Origin: Chalciporus piperatus | Lineage: Eukaryota > Basidiomycota > Agaricomycetes > Boletales > Boletaceae | NCBI GenBank assembly: GCA_038093975.1 | Contig: JBBPTG010000027.1 | Coordinates: forward strand, 62,001 to 126,000 | DNA length: 64,000 bases | Direction: 5' to 3' | In this document: positions 10,834 through 22,340 of the stretch, one piece after another | How the letters are laid out: every line of letters starts with the position of its first letter | Numbering within the stretch: the first letter of the stretch is position 1 | The notes under the pieces: model-generated | The model's database searches: none | What the model was told of the DNA's origin: nothing | What the model saw: only the letters and a program-made list of their open reading frames with translations | Program-made: the position numbers and the translations under genes

Positions 10834-13800
10834 ATGAACATGCGTGACCTTTCCAGGGATGACGACTTTCTTAGCCACTTGCTAGTCGAAAAGCTTGGTA
10901 CCGGGAATGTTCCTCTTTGCGTTCATAAGATGGATTCATCCCGGAGACTGCCAAAGGTTCCTGTGAGCGATCTCATGGCAGCTGTTAAACGCGTGAGTTG
11001 CACTTCCAGCTTTCGTCATGTTGACTTGTCCCGTCTCATGTAATTCAACCGCTTCCCTCAACTAACTTTTTGCTCGTTCAGTTGGTCGAAAGTAGGAGTG
11101 CACCCCAAAACGCTGCGCGTCAGGCGGTGGACGAACTCCTCGCGTTGGTGTCTTTATCTTCCTATCGCCCGAACACATATCTCAAATGCCACTATTCCCA
11201 GTCTTCAGTCCGTCCGTTACTACCTCAAGCCATATACACAAAAGCAGATTAATGCGTTCGCCACGTGTGTACGAACATGCTTTCTCCCTAACAACGCCTG
11301 AAGTTCGGTTCGCCACAGACATGCCTCGCGATACTTCGAGCTATACCATCCCGGAGGCTGCATCGAAATAGCGCATACATCGAGGTATGCTCACAAAACC
11401 GGAAAATCGGAACTCTGTATCCTCGCCACTCGCCCCCTCTCCCCCGGAATGGTTATCGGGGAATTGAAGGGCTCGATGGCGCACTTATCGAAGGAGGAGG
11501 ATTGTGAGCTCAAGCGAACTGACCTGAGAAACCTCGACATCAGACGGGACTTCAGCGTGATCCATTCCCGTCAGATGAAGAAAAACCATCTATTTTTGGG
11601 TCCTGCTCGATTTGTGAATGTAAGCTATACTGGCCTCTTTCCATTGGGCAAACTAACGGTACATTTTTCTGTAGCACGACTGCGATAACAATTGTGACTT
11701 GTTTCGGGAAGGCAAATACATAACTTTCCGCGTGGTCCGGCCTATCGCCATCGGTGAAGAAATTACAGCCCATTACGGTGATGGTTATTGTCAGTTCAAA
11801 CAATGTTGTTTTATGTGCGCGCTCCTGATTCAGGCATGTAGTTGGAGGCAAAAATCGGTATTGCCTCTGTGAAACGTGCGAGAAGAACGGCCGAGGAGGT
11901 TACGGACCTGAATGCGAGGTTTCCGGCGGTGGATCGGACGCGGGAGCATCGGACGATGATCTTAGCGAGTCAGAACCTGTGACAACTGCGGTTGGAAACG
12001 TGAACGAACGAAGGACTCGCCGCGGAGTGTATGCTATCGTCCAGGAGCAAGACGACGACTCCGAAGAAAGTGATGACGAAGAGGAGAAAAGCAATAAGCC
12101 ACTTGCAAACGCTCCGGATGTCGCTGAGGTTGACATGGAGTTAGGAGAGTCTTCTTCGTCTACTCTTCGATCATCATCGCGAAGATCAGCCTCGAGGTTC
12201 GTCAGCAATGTATCGAACATTAGTATTCTCACCTTTTATTCAAATTAATAGCTCTGCCCCACCGGACAGCTTCGGGTTACGTGATGGGACGAGGGCCCTG
12301 TCCAAATCCACCCGACGACAGCAAGCGTCTGGGTCTGGTACTGTTACCCCCGAGGTTTCCACAAAGTCACTCACGCCTGGACCATCTGACCCTGCACAAC
12401 GGCCTACCCGTAGCACAAGGCAAAGTGCAAGTAGGCTATCCACTCCCATTAATGGTAAGGAGAAGGAGCAAGAGAGAGTCCCTCTCAAGGAGGAACCCGA
12501 AGCACGAATTCTACGCACACGTCCCTCGCTGCATATCGATAGGAACGAGTCGTTGAGTGTTGCCAAACGGATTGCACCTGTGGGGTCAGATGGACAACCG
12601 TTACCTACCTGCGTAACATGCCACAACGTTCTGCCAATGATTTCCGTCGACAATAAAATAGTTTGGGGTCTTAATCTTGACACGACGCCACGGCGAGGCA
12701 GGAAGCGCAAGGAACCACAAGAGTGTCCTCGGTATGTCGAGTTTCTCTTCCATTCAAACAGACTTCTCGTATCTCACGTTTCCGTGGCGTTTTACTTTTG
12801 GACTAGATGCATGCGCCATTTCGCGATCTATTCACAGCCTTGGCCTGCGCGTCTGGCAACCCAAGTCGTTGCTCCTGTCACTAGGGATGATCCAGAGCCT
12901 TCTTCTCGACGTTTTGCCCCAAAGAACGTGTCTACCGCTGAGCCGAAATATGCCGCTGGAGCTGAGGAGCGGCCCGCGAAGAAAAGGAAGATTGAGCAGG
13001 GACCTGTTGTGGAAATGTCGGACAAGGCCAAGGAGCTACTGATGCCGGCGAAGAGGAAGAGAGGTCGGCCTCGAAAGTACCCCCTACCAGAAGAAGAGCC
13101 TCCTAAACGCAAACGAGGCAGACCCCGTAAAACATCACCTCCACGACAATCTCGTCCGCAGTCGCCTCCAAAGCCGCGTGCCGCTACACCTGTTAGGGTG
13201 GTACCGCCTCGCGACTCCTCTCCCGCGAGTGACAGATCCAGGAACGAATCTGAAAGCCCATCGCCCTCACAGAGCCCCCTCAGGCCCAAGTCGTTGGCTG
13301 TTCAGTATCAGCCAAGGGACTCGAACGGTCGTTTTGGAAAGAAAGCATCTACCAATGGTAGATTTGTGAGGAAGAAAGTTACTACTTTGCGAAGTAGTGC
13401 AACACGGACGCAAAGGGCCCTGCAGAGGGCAAAGGTGAAACGCTGGCTTGGAGAAAAACAGGAGCAACTCAAAGCAGACCAGGAGGCGGAGAGTTCAACT
13501 CCTCCCAATTCCAGGAAACGCGGACACTCCATCGCTCCCGACGATTCCCCACGTCCCACTAAGAAGTTGCGGAGTAGTGTACGTCCAGAGGGCGGAGATG
13601 AGGACCCGGCCCCGCACCATCCCAGCGGTTCCTCTTCGAACAGATTCAAGGGCAACGGGAGTCTCCTATGTCGTCCCAATCCCACGAATTTCGCTCGTAG
13701 AACCTGGGCTCCTCCCCCACCCGAAGACTCATCTCCAGACGAAGAAGATGCGGAGGGTTCCCTGCCTACGATAGAGAGCGAGAGCAACGGACCTGTAACT

Positions 13801-14610
13801 CCGCAGGATCGCACCCCACTGCCGATTCTTGCCACAGACCAATTTCCGTTTCATGACGAACTTAAAGTCGAGAACGCTTTCGAAGACACTACTCCACGAG
13901 CCCCCACGCCACGCCATGCCATCTCCACCATTTTGACGTTCAAGCCCTCTCCAATTAATTTTGCCAGGCGACGATGGTCTTCAACCACCAAGTCACCGTT
14001 AGAATCAGGAACCGGGACTCGTCGGAGCCAGAGACTACGACCGAGGTCTTCGCTTCCTGACGAGCATAATTTATCTTTGGCCACCACCCAATCTGAGATA
14101 TCTTCCGCGTTGAGCACACGGACAGCACTTGCCACAGGTCGATCGGTATCACCGCAGAAGTCCATGAAAGTCGATGTTGCTCCCGATTCAGCCCCGGAAG
14201 CAGCAGTTGAAGGCGTACGTCTGGGAGCCTGATCCTTTTCATATGGTGGAACTGAGCACTTCTCGCAGCTAGATGACTTCTCCGTCTATCCTTTGAAACA
14301 TCGCACAGGGCTCTCTGGTGAACAACAGTCATTCGACAGTACAAACTCCGACGACGACCGTGCCGTTGAGGGACTCCTTGCAGAAACCCCAGAGAGTCAT
14401 GAAGGATCCGCAAATGAAGACTCCCTTTCTCATCTCCGCGTTACATACACCACAGAGCTCCCTGCAGTCGTGCCCTGGAAGAATGCCCAAGCAACACCCA
14501 TGTCTCATTACTTGAAAAAGTCGGCTTCTTTCTGTGGCGATGAGCTGGCTTCGCCGACACATCTCGTTCACGCGGGGTGGGACTCTGCATCGGATATACT
14601 CTCCGATTGA
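10834..14610 (+). CDS. SET9: Histone H4 Lys20 methyltransferase Set9 (KMT5/Suv4-20) with AT-hooks
   Basis: Nine exons (10834-10992, 11082-11147, 11209-11264, 11319-11619, 11675-11789, 11842-12196, 12252-12731, 12807-14214, 14269-14610) give 1093 residues. The N-terminus MNMRDLSRDDDFLSHLLVEKL is the Set9 helical region. The SET domain follows (about residues 100-250) with RYFELYHPGG, SRYAHKTGKSEL, the catalytic RFVNHDCDNNC and GEEITAHYGDGYF, and a post-SET CxCxxC (CLCETC). A second conserved block, TCVTCHNVLP and later CPRCMRHFAIYSQPWP, is also known from fungal Set9. The C-terminal half is basic and Ser/Pro-rich with two KRGRPRK AT-hooks. Set9 methylates H4K20 on chromatin for DNA-damage checkpoint recruitment (Crb2/53BP1) and heterochromatin. 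The final intron uses the TCTCGCAG acceptor because it keeps phase and gives a plausible C-terminus ending DILSD. Ten of the first residues could be extended upstream. Confidence 0.92.
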
Positions 14611-14865
14611 CCTCGCACATTGTGTCGAAGAAATGCCCTGGTTAATTTATTCCTCTTGCAAACTTGTTTCACTCGCTCGCCCAACTCCCAACCTACATCA
14701 TAGCAATAATTTATGCTTTGTTGAGGTTTTTTTTCTTCGTATCCCCACCTACCGTACCCTACAGTATAGTTGTTAATGTTCATAGTCATGGTGAATTGCC
14801 TTTGACGAGTTCACTGAACGTGCAATTAGGAGACGATAACTGTACATGCGACCCTTTTGTATCTA

Positions 14866-16951
14866 TCACGACTGGCCATCTGGCTTAAGGGAACTCCGTC
14901 CAGCCCGCAGTATCTCATCTGTGGACAGTAAATTTACGGCGATGACGGAACTGCGTACCTAAATGAGCACAGCGCACGTTGGTACTGATAGGCATGGCGG
15001 ACTCACCAAGAGTTCAACATCTGCCTCTTCACCCTATAATTGTCCCAGATACCCTCCACCGTTGGGTCAAAGGGCTCGCCGGACTGGAGGTCGAGACCGA
15101 CGATGTTTCCTTCCGATTGTTCATCCTGACAAATAAATTTAGTCATCGGAGGCAGATCGATCGCGATCAAATGCACGAACCTGCAGGGCCACGACGACGT
15201 CCTGGACATCAAAGCCACCGTTCTGAGCCAGGGTTTTCGGGATGATCAGAAGAGCGTCTGCGAACGCCTGGACACCCATTTTGACCCGTCCTTTGGCAGC
15301 CTTCTTGACAGGACCGCTGAGGTGTGCAGCGCAGGCGACTTCGAAAGCACCTGCTCCGGGAATAAGACATTCGTCCTCTAGAGCGTTTTTGACGGCACGA
15401 AGCCCGTCACGAAGAGCATCCTGAATTTGCTGGATTGTGTGAGCGTTGGGGCCCTTGATCAGAAGCGTAACACTCTTGGGGTCTTTGACGTCCTCGAGGA
15501 ATGTGAATTTATCCTCGCCGAGAGTGTGCTCATAGACGAGACCAGCCCATCCAAGGATGTCAGGGGTGAGGTCATCAACGGAGTTTTGCGCTATGCCTCC
15601 ACAAATAAGCTGCAGCCTGTGATAAGACTGTGATCAATGACCATCATATTACGTGTAAGTCGGAGTCGTACCGCTCCATGTTGCGTCGCTTGGCACGCCG
15701 CAGGGCAAAAATGCCATTTTTCGCCAAAATATCGAGGCTGAGAGGGTCGATTCCCTTTTGATTAATGACGACGAAGTTTTTCGGTTTTTCGTTACCGCCG
15801 ACGGCCTGGTCGCAGACGATATTCTTGAGCTCAACGATTTTTTTGACCTTTGCGTCAACGAAACGACGCTCAGATTCGACGAGTTTCTCCCGCTGTTCGG
15901 CCGATGAATAAAAGAAGCCAGAGTTAACCTCCCTAAGGTTTTGTGAATTTAGGGTTGAGGAAAGCAGTGCACATGACCGTACGTCTTTTCGTATTCAAGG
16001 CTCACATTCAACGTCAGAATGTAGGCGTTCTCGACGCGTTTTGGCATATCCGGATGTCTTGCGCCGTGATCCATGACCAAACCACGCACAAGCTGAGTTT
16101 CTGACGCTGTGCGGTGCTGCATTTTCATAATTTCAACCATGTGAAGATCAATAGGGTCCCTCCACTGATCTTTGGCTCCTGCAGTAGACTTTTAGCGTGG
16201 AGACCCTGACTGTAAGATTAAATACGTGCCTTTTGGGGGCGGTGGTGGCCTGATGGTGAGCACGGCGTCTACAACGTCAGCTGCGAGCTGCTTCGCTAGC
16301 GAGGCGTGTAGCTTCGTTGCAAGCGAAGTGTGTGCGACATTAATCAGGGTAGGCCGATCCAATTTCGATGGCTGCTTGAACGTGTCGAGAAACTGCAGGT
16401 TGCGTCAGAACGGGGCGGAAAAAGCGCAGACATCGGACACTGACGGCTAAAGCCTCTTTCTTCGCGAGATCAAAGCCTTCACCGATGACGGTAGGGTGTA
16501 CGCCTTCTGAAGTGTACCGATCTGCTTGTTTGAGCAACTCTCCAACGAGGAGGACGACGGAGGTGGTGCCATCGCCGACTTGATCGTCTTGCGCAACCGC
16601 GGTACGAGCGATCATCGCTGCCGTAGGGTTCTGTATTTGCATCTCGGACAGCAGGACTTTACCGTCTTTTGTCATCTTGATCTGGCCAGAACCGTCCACG
16701 AGCATCTTGAGCGTTCCTCTTGGACCTGAGGCAGATTCGATCGCTTGTTCACTGTAGTGAGATGATGTGGTGGAGGCTTACCGAGATTACCCTTCACGAC
16801 ATTTGCGAGACCCATCGCACCTGTTGTGTTGACCTGGTGGGATAGATGCGGACGAGCGTTTACACGCCAGGGGAGATGAAATTACCTGCAGTGCGGCAGC
16901 GCGACGAACGCTTTCAGCTTTTGGGTTGATTAGTTCTAAGCTTGAAGACAT
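14866..16951 (-). CDS. CCT6: Chaperonin TCP-1/CCT zeta subunit
   Basis: This minus-strand gene has about ten exons. The protein starts [22 protein letters not shown] and continues with [19 protein letters not shown] and [20 protein letters not shown]. It contains the ATPase motif [13 protein letters not shown], then [46 protein letters not shown], and the C-terminal ATP-site block [12 protein letters not shown]. The end is [11 protein letters not shown], then after an intron SVIAVNLL and LRAGRSSL. This is the zeta subunit of the hetero-octameric cytosolic chaperonin that folds actin and tubulin. Expected length is about 545 residues, as in the family. The last intron was placed at the GTACGCAG acceptor because it restores the conserved end; the stop is at 14866-14868. 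It converges on Set9 with about 255 bp between. Confidence 0.93.
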
Positions 16952-17412
16952 GATGGATTATTGATGATAGGTGAGGGATGCAGGTAGTCTCCGGCTCTGC
17001 TCGCGGTGTAGCGAGATTGAGATTGAGGTAGATGCAAGCCAGATGGAAGCAAGATGCAAAGGTACGCAGATAATTGGACGCGTCGCAGGTGGGTGGCGGA
17101 GTGCCAAATCGAGCCGCTTCGTTCATGAACCACTGACTGCCAGAAGTTGCCAGTGCCACCTCGACAGGCTTCTGCAGTCCATCGCCATCATTACTGATAC
17201 TCGCCTGCCCGACAGATTCATTCCTCCTTCTACTCCGCTATCCCCACAGCTACGACGGCAGGATGTCGCGTTTTGTTTCTCAAACGTGCCTCTCTAGCGT
17301 CACAGAAAAATACCGGTCAGTAAACTATATATCTCCCAGTCTGATCGTCTTTCAGGTCAAACAAAAAGTCGCCTCAGTCTTGGGTTCGTCTAATCCATCT
17401 CCTTCGACGATC
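16952..17412. other. Divergent promoter region between CCT6 and a low-complexity protein gene
   Basis: Short open frames only. Both neighbouring genes are transcribed away from this segment, so it should hold both promoters. No TATA-like box stands out. Confidence 0.45.
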
Positions 17413-18301
17413 ATGTCTCGCTCTTTCCAAACGCTAGGCTCCATCAACGATCCTCCAGCGCCACACTTCGATGGCGTTCACCAGCGCAGAGAATCCTCGG
17501 CAGTACGTCTCTGACATCGACAGTTAATTCTAACACCGAACGTGTCTTCTCCAACAGAAACCGAAGGAAATTAAACCGCTTCTCACCAGGGAACCACTGC
17601 CTCATGTCAATGATAGGGAAAAGAAGCAGCCTCTCCCTCCAAAAAAGCGCAAGCGTGCTCTCCCTACCAAGCCTGCCTTGACCTTCAATCCCAGATCAAA
17701 CTCTATTCCTTCCGGCAGACAGGATCCCCCTGCGTCACAACCCCTTTTCACCGGGCCGCCCGCTTCTGAGTCTTCGACAAGCTCATTTAATGACCCTCCT
17801 CCTCCTCTCTCCGATCATGAGATCCACGATCAGGTCTATGACGGATACGATGCCCACAAACGCCCACGCATCTTTGGACAGTGTCCTTCCGCTGAATATC
17901 TGACCCCATCCAATCCCGCCACCCCAAGCATAGACCCGAACGAATCGAGCTCGGTCCCGCCAGAGTTCTATGACTCGCCTGTGTCGTATACCTCATCTTC
18001 CTCTCCGGCACCGTCGGATCAATCTCCTTGTGCCCCCGAGTTTGCCGTGCAGGTCATTGACTATGCACGCCAGGCACAAGGTCCCTTGCCGATGTATCCA
18101 TACGGCGACCATGCGTACGTGCAGCAGCCTGCGATCCACCAGGATGTCTATAGTGGCTATCCCATGGATCCTTGTCAAGATCGACCTGGTCAAGGTTATC
18201 CTGTGCAATATTTTGACACTACCTACGTCAGCGGAGTACCCCACAGCGTTCCAACTCACCCCGACAACAACGGGTCCCCATATTTCCCCCACAGATACTA
18301 A
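17413..18301 (+). CDS. Proline/serine-rich protein of unknown function
   Basis: Two exons (17413-17502, 17558-18301) give 277 residues. The N-terminus MSRSFQTLGSINDPPAPHFDG is followed by a short basic patch PPKKRKRALPTK that looks like a nuclear localisation signal. A Pro/Ser-rich region follows with PPPPLSDHEIHDQVYDGYD and HKRPRIFG, then a Tyr/Pro-rich C-terminus ending YFPHRY. There is no known domain and no signal peptide or membrane segment. The composition suggests a disordered nuclear protein, possibly a regulator; this is inference. The start was chosen at the ATG that gives a clean single intron. The gene is divergent from CCT6 and the next gene is in tandem. Confidence 0.65.
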
Positions 18302-18659
18302 AACTAGTAGTTGTACCCCAAGGTACAGCTGAACCCACTAATGTTTCATTGATTGCTTCCACGTCTTCTTTCTATGTCTCTAGAGCTCTCCGGCACTGTC
18401 GGAAATTAGACTCGCAGTGTATCTGTTTTATTTCGCGGTTGTATAAACGCCACTGGCATACCCATGGTTCAATCACTGTATCTTGACTGTGTTTTAGATA
18501 CCAATATATCACATTCTCATGGTTTTTGCATCTTGAGAGCGATGTCTCCCGTGACTCTTCCGGTTACCCGGTTAACCATTGACCGTGGCAAGAATAATGA
18601 CAAGTAACTGGACCCCACAGCGGCGAGCGCCCACCTCTTGGTGAACCTGGTGCACTACC
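18302..18659. other. Intergenic between tandem genes
   Basis: It contains a T-rich 3' flank and the presumed promoter of the dehydrogenase. No further feature is recognised. Confidence 0.45.
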
Positions 18660-20161
18660 ATGGCGAAAGGCTACACTATCACGGCCAAGAAGCCCTCCTC
18701 CGATGAACACCACCAGCGAACGCTCGCGCGTCTCGAGCAGGTTCAGTCTCACCTGAAGAACTCCCCTCGCGGCCAACGCCTCAAGGGCAAGGTCTGTATC
18801 ATCAGTGGTGTTGGTTCATTGCACGGCATTGGGTAATGTCCAACGTTTCTGAGGGTTGCTCGTCTACTTACGCTCACTCAGGCGTGCCTCTGCCCTCCTC
18901 TTTGCACATGAAGGTACAGATGGTTATCCCTTCACCTCACGACAGTGCTAATTAAGAGTGTGGTTTGTTAGGTGCAAAACACCTCTACTTGATGGACTTT
19001 GTGGCAGACAATCTACCGGACCTTGAATCGACGATCACCCAGTCGTACCCAGACGTGAAGGTTGGAATTTGGAAATGAGTGCGCCCCACAACGACCCTAA
19101 CTGACGACGTTGTCAAGGTCACCACCATTCAAGCTGATGCTGCGGATGATGCTGCAATAGCTGCCGTGTGCAAGCAGGCAATTGAGGAGGAAGGCCAGCT
19201 AGACGTCTTCTTCGCCAACGTCAGTCCCTTCTCTGGAGACTACGCCTTCAGCGTTAACCGGTACTTACCCCCACAGGCTGGAATATCGACTGGAGTAGCA
19301 CTCCATGACACGTCTGCGGAGCTATTCATGAATACCATGCGAATCAACACGCTTTCGTGAGTAGAGGCGCCGCTTTCGAAAAGTTCGTGTGCAATACTGA
19401 TGCTTGCCCCAGTTGCTTCCTAGCAGTCAAATATGGCTCGGAAGCTATGACGCGAGTGAATCCCTCGACTGGGAAGACGTTCGGCGGGGGAAGCATTATA
19501 CTGACTGCTTCCAGTTGGTTCCTTCTCGTTTTGCGTCTCTCGCAACATCTGATGCTGTCTTAGTTGCCGGACTGCGTTCGGGGGCTGGTACTATTGACTG
19601 TAAGTACTTCCTATTTGGATTACGTGTCTATAATGCTAAGACTATCACAGACAGCGCAAGCAAAGCTGCGTGAGATTGCCTTCGGTTTCCCCATCGTCCA
19701 CCGATCTCACCCCTATTATAGCGTCAACTCGATCGCAAAGACGAGTGTATACCAATTGCAGAAGACCGACATTCGCGTAAACTCGATCTGCCCTGGATTG
19801 ATCGAGACCAACATGACGAAGGACATGTTCGATGCCGCTCGTCAACGAGGTAACGCCGGCAAAATTGGACAATTGAATCCAATGGGCCGGTACGGTATCG
19901 CGCAGGGTACGTATATTTTCGTGTTGGCATTGTGCAAACCTTGCTCCCACGAGCTGACCACGCGATGTAGAAATTGCGCAGATGGCGCTATTCTTGGCAT
20001 CAGGTGAGGCTTTTGATATGTTTGCGGGGTGAAGGTGCTCGATGAACTGACTTTGGGATTTGCTTTTTGAAGATGAATCAAGCTATGTCAGTGGGCAGAA
20101 TATGGCTGTGGATGGTGGCCTGTCTGCTTCTCATCCTGTTGTTCCCGGCCATTGGGCTTAA
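18660..20161 (+). CDS. Short-chain dehydrogenase/reductase
   Basis: This multi-exon gene (about nine short introns) encodes roughly 300 residues. The cofactor loop is SGVGSLHGIGRASALLFAHEGA, a TGxxxGxG variant. Further landmarks are LYLMDFVADNL (second strand with an acidic end, favouring NAD), FFANAG, SIILTAS before the active site, the catalytic YSASKAA, and DIRVNSICPGLIETNM. The C-terminus VSGQNMAVDGGLSASHPVVPGHWA is typical of classical SDRs. An unusually long N-terminal extension of about 40 residues precedes the Rossmann fold. The Asn-Ser-Tyr-Lys set is present, so it should be active. The substrate cannot be inferred; relatives oxidise or reduce sugars, steroids or other alcohols. The stop is TAA at 20159-20161. 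Confidence 0.9.
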
Positions 20162-22129
20162 GCGCACATGGTCTCTAGAGCAACTTGTGTACTTCGGGCC
20201 CGTAATAACTTACATAGCTTAGGCACTTTTGTTTGGCAAATGACGTTGACTCGGTGACCTGGCTCTACTCCGCGGCGCCTCGTCTCGCGGAGTTTGGGAT
20301 CAAGCCCAACCTTGTTCGTTGAATCAAGATACTGTACGATCGTTGTACCAGAGTTGCACAATCTACAGATGTATTTACAATACTTCTCTCGTCTGTTTAT
20401 CGATAAATCTCGGCTGCGAGAGTGGACAGAGTTGATATTGAATTGCAGCTCCATAAGGTTTCGTATGTAGGCCGCACGGCGCACTTGTCCACATTTCATC
20501 GACCTCCATTCAAGTTGCAGCTCGCTCAGACTCTCGAGATTGAAAGCCCTGCAACATCTCATATCTCACCACAACGTTGTCGGAAAAATGAGACAGAGAT
20601 GGACTAGACTACAGAGTATCCGTCCAGGTTTTTCTGATAGTTTTTGGAGACAAATGTGGGCATGCTTTGACCATTCTTTGCTACAAAATTAACAGGGGAG
20701 GTATAGATACGAAGCCGAGCAATGATATCACAGCTTTCTTTAGAGAAAATAAAATACAGGGTTCTTAGTGAATCCTACCATGAGCTGCCTGCACAAGTAC
20801 GGGTTTATATGCGTATCTACCTGGTCTTCAAGGGCGACCTACCCCCAAGCAACGCATACTGCTTGAAAGCACACCGTTGAGGCATAGTTCGCTACCATAG
20901 ATCGACCCAAGACTATCAGGCGGCTAAGAAGTGATATGATTCACGAAGGGCATGGGCCGCATGGCAAGCAGAAAGAAAATACGAATCTAATGAAATGAAA
21001 ACGCGTACTCTATTGAAGCTGATGCAGGATGTGGTCAAAGCTCTCGAACTGCCCTCTCAAGGATCCACTCTCGCGAGGCATCGCTGAGCATGACGACAGG
21101 GACTTTAATTTGTCCAGACCCCATTCATCTTCGACGACATCCACTGGCGGTACTAAATGTGCTTGGTGTGAGGATCCGTCCGTCGTTTAGCGGCTTTCTG
21201 GTGTTCGATGTTTGTCCCAACGAGACCGTCGAACTAGCTGTGAGGGACGAGATGCGTATTTGGACCTAGAGTGTGGAACGAACTCGAACTTCGAAGGGAA
21301 TGTCATGCCGCAGAGGGCATCGAGTTATACATTGATGACAACCTGGCGCTAGGTGAGAGACCGAAGGAGAAAGTCTGCGTGAGATTTACCTATGATTCGC
21401 ATTCCGAGTTCATGGAGAACATCCAACTAGGCAGGGAATTTTCAAGAAAAAGTCCCCAGCTATTCTCTTCAATCTCCTCCTCAACCTAGACCCCCGTTCC
21501 GTCGCACTTCTTCCAACTCTCAATCCTGCTCGGGAATGCGGTAGGACCTCTCTTGAAGCCTTGATAGTTAGGTTCCGAATCTGGCCAGTTTCTTGGCTTT
21601 CGTTCGACTGCGTGCGGCTTTTGACTGGATCTGAGGAAGGGGCGAAGCAGGCATCGTGAACAGGGCAGGGGAGGATAGTAAAGGAAATTTTTATATCTGC
21701 CGGCAATGCCTATTAAATCGACACGCACAGAGTAGAACTTTGTCCAAGAATGGAGGTCCCAGTCGACTCGGCGGATTGCGCGGCCTCACAGCCTTCCACT
21801 CGCGTCCATTCAAACCACAGGGACGAAAGGACTGTTCAATGACCTTGAACGAAACACCGATCGTGGCTATACCAGTTACGGTCGGTCGTTAACTTCGAGC
21901 CCTTGAACACCAAGTCTCGACCCCAGGGTAGACTTCGACAACGTAATATTAGTCGGAGGACAATCTCTAAATCGAAGGATTACTCACCTTCAAACGGTAT
22001 GTTGTAACCCTCCGATCAATGTGCGCACCGTGGTGTGATTAACACAGATGCAACGATCCTTTGCTGGACTTCGGAGCTAGTTTGTATCTAGAGGGTCAGT
22101 AGGTTCTCTGCATCCACTGTGATGATCGG

Positions 22130-22340
22130 GCACTCGATTGACCTGGCTGTAGGCACGAGCAAGGGGGGACTGCCTACATAATGGTCCAACCCTCTTCCAT
22201 TCCCATGGTATGTACTGCAGGCCATTCTTCTACAAACGAAGGCATCAACCTTGCAGTACATATGAGATTGGATAGGGTCTGACCATTCCGTAGCAGTTCT
22301 CGCTCTGAACGGCCGGTCGACTCGAAGTGTTCGCTTCCGC
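22130..22340 (-). repeat. Diverged dispersed repeat, copy A
   Basis: On the minus strand this reads TGTACTGCA, about 40 nt of spacer, CAGTACATACCATGGGAATG GAAGA, and then GGACCATTATG. The same order occurs at 25590-25830 in the same orientation. An exact core of about 25 nt is shared, with weaker similarity on both sides. Confidence 0.6.

Noticed and set aside
12240..12710. Long minus-strand frames opposite the Set9 gene (also 12828-13289 and 13308-13835)
   Set aside because: Shadows of the Ser/Pro/Arg-rich Set9 coding sequence; no independent motif.
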